Below, in pieces: positions 9,376-16,459 of a stretch of DNA of 37,074 nucleotides. Source of the DNA: Candidatus Melainabacteria bacterium (GTDB lineage Bacteria; Cyanobacteriota; Vampirovibrionia; Obscuribacterales; Obscuribacteraceae); the NCBI GenBank assembly GCA_012965515.1, contig DTSE01000138.1, positions 1 to 37,074 of the forward strand, given 5' to 3'. The notes beneath the pieces were generated by a model. The model had not been told where the DNA came from. It saw only the letters and a program-made list of their open reading frames with translations, and made no database searches. The stretch's first letter is position 1. Each line of letters begins with the position of its first letter. A program made the position numbers and the translations under genes.

Positions 9376-10885
9376 ATACTGCACGCGTAATGCCGCGGTC
9401 ATGCACGAGTCAGTTGTTGCGCCAACTGCAGAACCATTGAAAAAGATCCAGAATCTGCCAGTCGGACTCCTTCCTGCAGCTGTGATATCTTGTGCTGCGC
9501 TGGCATCTACCACGGGCCTGTTCGCGAGACCAGCAAATGCGCAAAGCTTTACGCAGCCTAACCTAGCTCCGATTACTCTGAGCCAGAATGTTCGCCCAGA
9601 TCCTGTTCCCAACCCGACAGTCATTCCGACCGACGTAACTCCAATTCCTATCGGTCAAGAACGCGAATTGATTCGTCCGGGTTATCGCTTCTACCTGATG
9701 CAGAAGCTGCCTCGCAAAATGTGGTTCAACGCGACGGTGGAAACGAGTCAGCGTTTGGAAACCAACGTATTTTTCACCAACAATAATCCACGCCCTGACT
9801 ATGTCTTCCGGGTATTGCCGAATATATCTCTCGGCTACAACTTTTTGCCGCACACCAGCTTTTACTGGAACTATTTTGTCATTAAGGATGTGTTTGCGGA
9901 CAATGGCATTCTCAGCTATCCAACTACTCAGTCTCTGGCGGGCGGTCTGCGGCACGAAATTCCCGTCAACAACCGCACCAACATCCAGTTGGATGTTCAA
10001 GCACGTGAACTCTGGCAAGCCGCCGGTTTACGCCAGTCCGACATTATTCCCTCAATTACGGCGACTCGTGTTTTTACTCCGCGCTGCATAGGTTTTGCCA
10101 ATATTCAGATGCAGATGCGCGGCGCGTATCCTTTCAATGGACCGAGCCGCGAAATCGATCCCTTTTACACCCTGGGTGTTTTATATCGCTGGAAGCAATG
10201 GACTTTTTCCGCAACTGATACTTTCGTCACCAACTATCGCGGCAGCAATGCTATACCACCTCAAGGCAACGTTGCGATGATCGCTGACTTTGAAGTAAAC
10301 AGACCCATACACAAGAAATTGCCGGGTGTGGTCGCTTTCGTTAGAGCAGAGCCAATATGGAACTGGTCGTCGCATGCGTTTCCGGGGCTTAGTGGCTTCG
10401 ACTTCCGTCTTTTCAGCGGAATTAGAATGTCGGTAAGCAAACCATCCTATTCGGCTGACTTCAATAAGTTGCGCGAACAAATTCAAGGCAACGATTCCGG
10501 CTATCCGACCAAGACAAATAAGCAGACGGCTCCCTCCACGCCATCAGGCTCGGGGAGTGGTACTCCCGGGTCCGGCAATGGTTCTGGCTCGGGGAATCAG
10601 AATGATCCGAATACCGGCAGTGACACTCCGCCAGGCACTCTATTGCCTCTTCCTCCTTCCTCTCAGAAGCCAGAAGCTGATGGTAGCGCTAATGGTGGCA
10701 TAAGTAATGCGACGGACAGCGGCCCTTCATTTGATTCGCAGACGACGTCAACATCAGGTTCTGAGATTTCGCCGTCTGAAGTAACGTCTGTTAGTTTGAA
10801 ACCGCCGATCTCGCAAAGCGAACCAAGCCCGACAGGTTTGAATCCCGCCGATTTGACTCCGGCTGTAAAGTCGAAAGAACTGTAA
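9365..10885 (+). CDS. Probable outer-membrane beta-barrel protein
   Basis: The 506 residues begin with a long N-region and a hydrophobic signal segment (about residues 32-55) ending ANA-QS, a good signal peptidase I site. Residues about 95-365 consist of short alternating hydrophobic/aromatic strands with many Tyr, Trp and Phe and polar turns, the pattern of an outer-membrane barrel. After about residue 375 the protein becomes a low-complexity Gly/Ser/Pro/Asn/Thr tail with no predicted fold, which is unusual because most barrels end in an aromatic strand. The ATG at 9365 has only a weak ribosome site. The ATG at 9404 in the same frame is an alternative and gives a more normal signal peptide. 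The gene converges on the Skp-like gene with eight bases between stops. The family is not identified; the barrel call is from pattern. Confidence 0.68.
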   Translation: MKLEYCTRNAAVMHESVVAPTAEPLKKIQNLPVGLLPAAVISCAALASTTGLFARPANAQSFTQPNLAPITLSQNVRPDPVPNPTVIPTDVTPIPIGQERELIRPGYRFYLMQKLPRKMWFNATVETSQRLETNVFFTNNNPRPDYVFRVLPNISLGYNFLPHTSFYWNYFVIKDVFADNGILSYPTTQSLAGGLRHEIPVNNRTNIQLDVQARELWQAAGLRQSDIIPSITATRVFTPRCIGFANIQMQMRGAYPFNGPSREIDPFYTLGVLYRWKQWTFSATDTFVTNYRGSNAIPPQGNVAMIADFEVNRPIHKKLPGVVAFVRAEPIWNWSSHAFPGLSGFDFRLFSGIRMSVSKPSYSADFNKLREQIQGNDSGYPTKTNKQTAPSTPSGSGSGTPGSGNGSGSGNQNDPNTGSDTPPGTLLPLPPSSQKPEADGSANGGISNATDSGPSFDSQTTSTSGSEISPSEVTSVSLKPPISQSEPSPTGLNPADLTPAVKSKEL

Positions 10886-10893
10886 CATTCAGA

Positions 10894-11472
10894 CTATTTG
10901 CCGATCTTCAAAATCAGTTCGCCGGTGATGTCGTGACCAGCGTTTTTTATCTCGACGCCGCCAAAATATATGCCGTCCAGATCTAAAACGAGGGCGTAAC
11001 CGCGTGCTTCGGCAATTGATGCGACAGCTTCTTCAATTTCCGCCCGTGACTCTGCATCGGCCTTGCCGACGATCTCGCCAAGAGCTTTTTGCTGGTTTTC
11101 TACAAGTACTTTGCGACGAGTTTCTTCTGCAGAAATTTCCGCTTCCGTACGACCATCTTTGCGCATTTTTTGCAGTACGTCGATTGCCTCCTTTGCTGCT
11201 TGGCGAAGTTGACTCTCTGCTTGCGCTTTCAGCAATTGCCTTCGACGTTGTGAAGGCAGCGCTGCCGCGACTTTGCTGCTGTTGAAAAAGGCTGTTTTTC
11301 CCGGAGCGGTAAGCTTATTCTGCGCCGAACCTTCGTGCGCTGTAAGAGGCTTGAGTTTTACATCCGCTGAATTTTGCGCAGGAGTTGGTGCCGTTTGCTC
11401 AGCAGCCAACGCGACATTAGACAAAAGGCAAATGCATAGGATTACAGCTGATGTTGCTTTGGCCCGAGACAT
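10894..11472 (-). CDS. Skp/OmpH-family periplasmic chaperone-like protein
   Basis: The protein has 192 residues with a signal peptide (residues 1-24, ending ALA-A). A low-complexity linker follows, then a charged, Gln/Glu/Arg/Ala-rich segment (about 75-150) with coiled-coil character. The C-terminal end has a hydrophobic strand, YALVLDLDGIYFGG, followed by HDITGELILKIGK. This matches the end of OmpH/Skp proteins, where a Val-Leu-Asp strand is followed by Asp-Ile-Thr and a short helix. Skp holds unfolded outer-membrane proteins in the periplasm, which fits a neighbourhood with a beta-barrel protein and a giant exoprotein. Its ATG lies one base after the stop of the TPR gene, with AAGGA inside the end of that gene, so the two are co-transcribed and probably translationally coupled. 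The linker makes it longer than a classical Skp of about 160 residues. Confidence 0.72.
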   Translation of the reverse strand: MSRAKATSAVILCICLLSNVALAAEQTAPTPAQNSADVKLKPLTAHEGSAQNKLTAPGKTAFFNSSKVAAALPSQRRRQLLKAQAESQLRQAAKEAIDVLQKMRKDGRTEAEISAEETRRKVLVENQQKALGEIVGKADAESRAEIEEAVASIAEARGYALVLDLDGIYFGGVEIKNAGHDITGELILKIGK

Positions 11473-11473
11473 T

Positions 11474-12553
11474 CTACTTCTTTCCTTTGGTCATTTGTGG
11501 CTGCGGTGCGTCCAAACGAATCATATCCTTATAGGAGTACCTGAACACTTCAACATGATTTTTCGGTGGAGTCAAAATTATTTGCTGTCTTTGTCTTTTT
11601 GCCAAAGCTAGAGCATCAGCTCTGGCACTGATTTTGCTTGCAGTGTCCTTGTCTTTTTCCAAGTATGCACTGTTTCGATATTCCTTTATTGCCTCATCCA
11701 GCTTGCCGTTTTTTTCATAAATTTGTCCGAGAAGGAAAAATGAAAGCGAATCTTCAACGTTCTGTTCTGTCGCTTTTCTTAGCGCGGCTTCCGCTTCTGC
11801 TGTTCTATCCTGCTTCAAATAAATCTGCCCAAGGCTCGAGTGGACGTTTTTTACTTTCTTTTCTTTAGCGATTTCCAGTTCTTTCAACGCTTCTTCGAAT
11901 TTGCCGGCCGCAGCCAGCATATCGCCTCTCAGTTTCCTCAGGTCACCCATATCAGGCATTGAGGCGATGACTTGATCGACGGTTTTCAATCCACTTTCAA
12001 CATCGCCTTCTCGCCATTGGGAAATCGCCAAACCTACGCTGGCATCGATCTTCTTCTTGTCCAGTGTAATTGCCTTTTGAAAAGAGCTTTTTGCTTGCGA
12101 AAATTTGCCCGCTTGCAGATAGCAAAATCCAAGCAGTGATGCAAAATCGGCCCTCGATTTGCCGTCGTCTGGCGCACTTTTCAAAATCTCGATAGCAGCA
12201 TCGAGATTGTTGTCCTCTTTTTCCAGATTTGCGAGCATAAGGTAGCTTATACTGCTGTCTGGTTTCACCTTCATCAACAGTCGACATTCTTCTTTTGCCT
12301 CTTTGTGCATTTTCTCAAGCACATAAAGGTTCAAAAGCCTGGTGTGAATGTCTGCATCGTCACTGTCGATGTCCCTTGCCTTCTCGAGCATCTCGATTGC
12401 ACCGAGTCGGTCCCCGTGGAAAAAGAGAAATTCTGCACGTTCTATTTCTTTGTCGGTAGAACGCGCGTTCGCAGTTAGTTCGGTTGCAGCGAACGCGAGC
12501 AAAAGTACGATCAATATTGTGCTCAATCTAATTTGGCTTAATTCCATACGCAT
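11474..12553 (-). CDS. Secreted or periplasmic TPR-repeat protein
   Basis: From the ATG at 12553 the protein has 359 residues. It starts with a signal peptide (MRMELSQIRLSTILIVLLLA, cleavage near ANA). About eight tetratricopeptide-like helix pairs follow (about residues 40-315), with the usual A-x(2)-Y/F-x-KA pattern, for example GKFSQAKSSFQKAITLDKK and GKLDEAIKEYRNSAYLEKD. The C-terminus is a short basic tail. The reading frame is open to an ATG at 12640, but starting there would place the signal peptide 29 residues in, so 12553 (or 12547) is preferred. TPR proteins are scaffolds for protein-protein contacts. Here it is likely to act in the envelope with the Skp-like protein translated from the same message. 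No enzymatic motif is seen. Confidence 0.8.
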   Translation of the reverse strand: MRMELSQIRLSTILIVLLLAFAATELTANARSTDKEIERAEFLFFHGDRLGAIEMLEKARDIDSDDADIHTRLLNLYVLEKMHKEAKEECRLLMKVKPDSSISYLMLANLEKEDNNLDAAIEILKSAPDDGKSRADFASLLGFCYLQAGKFSQAKSSFQKAITLDKKKIDASVGLAISQWREGDVESGLKTVDQVIASMPDMGDLRKLRGDMLAAAGKFEEALKELEIAKEKKVKNVHSSLGQIYLKQDRTAEAEAALRKATEQNVEDSLSFFLLGQIYEKNGKLDEAIKEYRNSAYLEKDKDTASKISARADALALAKRQRQQIILTPPKNHVEVFRYSYKDMIRLDAPQPQMTKGKK

Positions 12554-12901
12554 TATGTGTATAAGCTTAAGTTGTATCAGGTGTGCAACGTTGCTGCCGG
12601 GATATCCCAGACCGGCTTGGGTGGATAGACACAATACCATTTCAGGGTTTTCCCCATCGAATCAAAAGTTCGGGTGTCGTAGATTGTTAAGGTCCGAGAG
12701 GCGCCCTTCAGGCGTTTTCAGAACTTACTAACAAACAAAGAGAGTCAAAAAGCGCCCTTTTCAGCGCTGGCTCATGCAATGGAGCGCTCGTATCTACGAA
12801 GCGCTGCCGGCCGCCGAACGTGCGGTTGCAACTCGAGGTCCGCGCCGCGCGGATCAATGCCATTGCGTCTATTTCTACTTGCCCTGACGGAGGATTCAGT
12901 C
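12554..12901. promoter_or_regulatory. Divergent intergenic region upstream of TPR and vWA genes
   Basis: This 348-bp stretch lies between two divergent genes and should carry both promoters. It contains two related GCGCCCTT-TCAG blocks (about 12700-12720 and 12752-12766) with short GGCGCC-type palindromic content, possibly a regulatory site. The vWA frame stays open upstream to 12779, but that extension is Arg/Cys-rich and has no ribosome site, so I treat it as noncoding. Confidence 0.35.
12889..12894 (+). promoter_or_regulatory. Ribosome binding site fixing the vWA gene start
   Basis: GGAGGA is placed seven bases before the ATG at 12902. The in-frame ATG codons further upstream (12779 and 12857) lack such a site, so this motif decides the start. 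Confidence 0.75.
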
Positions 12902-15733
12902 ATGACATTCACAGGTATTCCGCCTGTTGACGACGAACAGGAATGCGCACAAGAGCAGGATCAAAATTCAAACAGTATCAATTCAGGGCGTCGCCCGGAT
13001 ACGTTCTATGACTCCTTTGCGTCTCCATTTCAAGAGAAGGGATTATTCAGCACTCCGGAAGGTATGGGTATCATGACGCTTGGCGTGCTGCTTCCGGGGC
13101 TACTGTTGGGTGCCGCCGCAATTGCTTGTTGCGATCGAATTACCCTTATGTTGTTGAAACATCCATTGGAGACGATGATTGAAATCGCACTGGCGGCCAT
13201 GGTTCCGATTGCAAACTTTGTCGTCTGGAAATCAGTCTCGCGTGATGACAGGCGCTTTGCAAAACGCCGTGGCATCATGAACGGCATGGCGATAGGAACG
13301 GCCTCAATCATCGCTGCAATTGGTTGGGCTGCCGTAATTTTGCACTACCCTGCAGTTGATGAATCGAGCGGAAATGCTCATCCTGGAGCATTCACCAGCA
13401 TCGCTGTCATTGCAACTCTTGCCGCCGCCTGTTCAATGTTTTTGGCGAACTCTTTGCGTATGTCGCGAGAACTTCGTAGCTCACAATTGCGAACGGTTGT
13501 CTACTCCGTGATTGGAGTGATATTCTCGACTCTGTTGTTTGTCGGCTCCGAAGCTCGTTCTATCTGTATTCGAGTCGCCGAATACATGTCTACATCGGAG
13601 AGTGTCGCGGAAAGAAAGAGCGGTCTGGATTTCTTGCGCCAGATCAACCCTGAGCGCGATTTGATGATGGAATGTGCCAACGAGAAAGCCGCCGGTATCC
13701 CTGGACTGTTTATTCGTATCGAGCCTACGACCCAGCGTCAATTGTATTTCTCTGTTACCGGCAAGCCTTTCAGAGACGATAAATCATCTGACTTTTCGTC
13801 GATGCCTGACGATTACTTGCAGCGGCACGTCGTAGGCGCACCGATATCCGGGCTGTCACTGATAAGATCCGCGATGACCGGGGTCGTTAATCCGAGTACA
13901 TTGAGTGCCACCATTAATTGGACCTTTGTTTTCAAAAATCGCACTTATCAAAAGCAGGAAGCGCGCGCGGAAATCGGTTTGCCCGAAGGAGCTGTAATTT
14001 CTCAGATGACAGTTTGGCCGGGGGGAGAGCCGAAGAATGCCCGCTTCAACGTTTCCGGTCCGGCAGCAAATGCTTTCCAATCGGCGATCGAAGCGGGACA
14101 CGACGCGCCTGCAATCGTTACTGACCTGGGACGTGGACGCACGCTTTTGCACTGTTATCCGGTACCTTCTCAAGGCGAAATGAAAGTACGTGTCGCTGTG
14201 GTTGTTCCACTCAAATTGCATACCTTGACCGAAGCCTCTGTTTCGCTGCCACGTTTTATCGATAATAACTTCGCTATCGCCACGGACAACACAATGAGTA
14301 TTCGTTCGCCGGAAAATCTAACGATGAATCTCAAAGGAATTCGTTCCGGAAAATCTGCAACCGGAGAAAAGGTGCTTTCCGGCACCATTAAGGAGGAAGA
14401 TCTATCCGGATCAGGTTTGTCGATTCGTGTGTCTCGACCCGCCACTCTCGGACCGAACATTGTGCGAGACCCGTTTATCAAAGCCGGTTCGTTTATCGTT
14501 CAGACGATCAGAAAGATAGAAGCACCTTCTCCAAGTCATCTTGTGATCGTTATCGATGGCTCGCAAAGCGTGAAAGATCACTTGAAAGAACTTAAGTCCG
14601 CGCTGTCCAAATTGCCTGAGTCGATGCCGAAATCGATAATCATCGCATCCGATCAAAATGGTGCACCGGAAGTTCTTCAATTTAAGGAGGGGCTGGACAG
14701 ACTCGGCTCGACAAACTTGAGAGGCGGACAAGACAACTTGCAAGCAGTTGTGAAAGCAGCCGAACTTGCAGGAGAAGCTAAGGGTGGAACAGTGCTTTGG
14801 GTACATGGTCCGCAGCCGAGCTTCAACGAAGAAATTTACATCATGGCACCATATATAGCCACGCCTAAATTCTATGAGTTGGCGCTGGATAACGGCATCA
14901 TGGATGCGCATGAATTTTTCAAGAACCATCGCGAGATTGGACCCTTTACCGCAATTGCGCGCAGTGCCACTGCAGGCGATGACCTGGAAAGATTTATCGC
15001 AAAGTGGCAGCCAGGTGGAACAGATTTTTCTGTTGACTATTCTGCTGTATCCAATGCGGAAGAATCAAAGAACAGTACACCTGCTCAAGCTTCTGAAATT
15101 GCCTGTCTTGCTGCAAACAAGAAAGTTGAAGAGTTCTTGCATGATGGAAAGGTCGCCAAGGCCGCTGTCATCGCATGCGCGCACAATATCGTGACACCGG
15201 TATCCCTCGCTTCTGTTTTGCCGAATGTCAGTCGTACCAACTACTCTGCGACGACTAACTATCAGCAGACACAGTCAGCAACTCCGGTACTTCAAGGTAC
15301 TTTTCCGCTGGATGCCGCTGCTGTTGGGTCTGAATCAGGTGTATATTCCCAACGTAAGTACGATCAGTACTCCCAGTATTCGCCGGACCTTCAAGGTGCA
15401 ACCAACGGAACAGTTGGTGCCCAAGGCTACGATGCGACTTACATCACAGGTGTCAACACCGCTGGAACTGTAAGGGTTAACAATATGGCTAACCTGGAAG
15501 CGATGCTCAACATTATGGCCAATGGAATAGAAATCCTTGGACTCTTGTTGGGTGGTGCTCTTGCATCGAAAGCAATCTTTGCTATGGCTCAGGGTTCGCC
15601 TAGAGAGAACGATGGACTTCCGCATTCAGCAAGACTTGCCTACGGCATACTCGCGATTGCCGGTGGGCTGTCCGTTCCTGGAATGGTCAATTGGTTGGTG
15701 GCATCAGCACGTGATGCCAATCTCTTCAGCTAA
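12902..15733 (+). CDS. Multi-pass membrane protein with VIT-like and von Willebrand A-like domains
   Basis: The 943-residue protein starts with a polar, acidic cytoplasmic-type segment. Five hydrophobic segments follow (about residues 57-77, 92-109, 128-148, 163-183 and 198-218). A soluble part follows: a VIT-like beta domain (about 335-440, containing GRGRTLLHCYPVPSQG) and a vWA-like domain (about 544-680) opening with VIVIDGSQS. That motif supplies the D-x-S-x-S metal-site signature (Asp552 to Ser556). A Ser/Thr/Gln/Tyr-rich linker leads to two more hydrophobic segments near the end (about 875-935). VIT and vWA domains together are known in inter-alpha-trypsin-inhibitor-like and sortase-target-like bacterial proteins and usually mediate metal-dependent protein contacts. 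No sorting signal such as LPXTG is seen at the C-terminus. The function is not known. Confidence 0.76.
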   Translation: MTFTGIPPVDDEQECAQEQDQNSNSINSGRRPDTFYDSFASPFQEKGLFSTPEGMGIMTLGVLLPGLLLGAAAIACCDRITLMLLKHPLETMIEIALAAMVPIANFVVWKSVSRDDRRFAKRRGIMNGMAIGTASIIAAIGWAAVILHYPAVDESSGNAHPGAFTSIAVIATLAAACSMFLANSLRMSRELRSSQLRTVVYSVIGVIFSTLLFVGSEARSICIRVAEYMSTSESVAERKSGLDFLRQINPERDLMMECANEKAAGIPGLFIRIEPTTQRQLYFSVTGKPFRDDKSSDFSSMPDDYLQRHVVGAPISGLSLIRSAMTGVVNPSTLSATINWTFVFKNRTYQKQEARAEIGLPEGAVISQMTVWPGGEPKNARFNVSGPAANAFQSAIEAGHDAPAIVTDLGRGRTLLHCYPVPSQGEMKVRVAVVVPLKLHTLTEASVSLPRFIDNNFAIATDNTMSIRSPENLTMNLKGIRSGKSATGEKVLSGTIKEEDLSGSGLSIRVSRPATLGPNIVRDPFIKAGSFIVQTIRKIEAPSPSHLVIVIDGSQSVKDHLKELKSALSKLPESMPKSIIIASDQNGAPEVLQFKEGLDRLGSTNLRGGQDNLQAVVKAAELAGEAKGGTVLWVHGPQPSFNEEIYIMAPYIATPKFYELALDNGIMDAHEFFKNHREIGPFTAIARSATAGDDLERFIAKWQPGGTDFSVDYSAVSNAEESKNSTPAQASEIACLAANKKVEEFLHDGKVAKAAVIACAHNIVTPVSLASVLPNVSRTNYSATTNYQQTQSATPVLQGTFPLDAAAVGSESGVYSQRKYDQYSQYSPDLQGATNGTVGAQGYDATYITGVNTAGTVRVNNMANLEAMLNIMANGIEILGLLLGGALASKAIFAMAQGSPRENDGLPHSARLAYGILAIAGGLSVPGMVNWLVASARDANLFS

Positions 15734-15787
15734 ACACGAGGAATAAAAGCAAAGTTTAAACACGACCGCAACATGCCAGAACAGTGG

Positions 15788-15809
15788 GGGCGACGCCAAA
15801 GCGTCGTCC
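15788..15809. terminator. Hairpin between convergent genes
   Basis: A nine-pair stem with one G-T wobble and a four-base CAAA loop lies between the vWA gene end (15733) and the LOG-like gene end (15875). There is no long T tract directly after it, only a T run at about 15869-15873, so rho-independent action is uncertain. Confidence 0.42.
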
Positions 15810-15874
15810 TTGCTGTTCGTCGATTTTTACGCGCGGTTCGTAATGAAGCGGGTAAAACTGGCGCTTGAACGTTT

Positions 15875-16363
15875 TTACAGCAGCGAAAGAATCTGTTTCA
15901 CAGCGTCTTCCGGCGTAGATACAATGCTGATTAGCTTGGGAGAAAGCTCGCTGTAAAATTCAGCAGCTCGCGCACTTGAGTGTAGCAGGATCACATGCTT
16001 ACCTGCTTTCAATGCGAGCGAAATCTCTGAAGAGGTGCCGGAACCCATTCCAACGGAAACTACAAAATCACTGGATAGAACATTCACATTGTTTCTTCCG
16101 GAACCAAGATCAGTGAATATTGCAATGTCGACAGCTTCGGATACCGATGAGTCCTTAAATGGCAAAATGCCAATCGTTAATCCCCCAGCCGCTCTTGCAC
16201 CCTTGCTGGCCGCATCCATAACTCCGGCATCGCGACCACCGGATAAAAGGTGCCAGCCTTGCTGTGCAACCAATTCTCCCAGACGATGAGCCGCATCTGC
16301 AATATGAGCGGGGCAAGGTTCGCCTTGTCCCATTACGCCTATGACGAGCTTTCTTTTACTCAC
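15875..16363 (-). CDS. LOG/TIGR00725-type Rossmann-fold protein (nucleotide-binding, YvdD-like)
   Basis: The protein has 162 residues and a GTG start. It has an N-terminal beta strand (KLVIGVMGQGEP), then SGGRDAGVMDAASKGA at 41-56, which matches the GGG-x-x-G-x-M-x-A nucleotide/ribose-binding motif of the LOG and lysine-decarboxylase-like superfamily. GMGSGTSSEISLALKAGK (105-122) corresponds to the PGGxGTxxE motif, with the first two residues changed. Related proteins are phosphoribohydrolases on cytokinin-like nucleotides, or nucleotide-binding proteins of unknown role (TIGR00725). The replaced PGG makes the LOG enzymatic role doubtful. It is probably cytoplasmic, with no signal peptide. It lies 96 bases downstream of the truncated RHS gene on the same strand but looks like an unrelated housekeeping-type gene. 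Confidence 0.78.
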   Translation of the reverse strand: MSKRKLVIGVMGQGEPCPAHIADAAHRLGELVAQQGWHLLSGGRDAGVMDAASKGARAAGGLTIGILPFKDSSVSEAVDIAIFTDLGSGRNNVNVLSSDFVVSVGMGSGTSSEISLALKAGKHVILLHSSARAAEFYSELSPKLISIVSTPEDAVKQILSLL

Positions 16364-16459
16364 AGATTCTTATTCCAATTCGCTTACTTTTATTGAAAAA
16401 CTGAAAGCAAATGTTAGCACGGACAACTGATCAAGACGTAGAATTAGCACACATAGCAG

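Noticed and set aside
9563-10018. Minus-strand 151-codon frame inside the beta-barrel gene
   Set aside because: It is the shadow of a well-supported plus-strand gene with signal peptide and strand pattern, and has no domain of its own.
12779-12901. N-terminal extension of the vWA protein
   Set aside because: The extension is Arg/Cys-rich without conserved features, and GGAGGA sits correctly before the ATG at 12902.
14411-14929. Minus-strand 172-codon frame inside the vWA gene
   Set aside because: It is antisense to the vWA domain, with irregular composition and no ribosome site.
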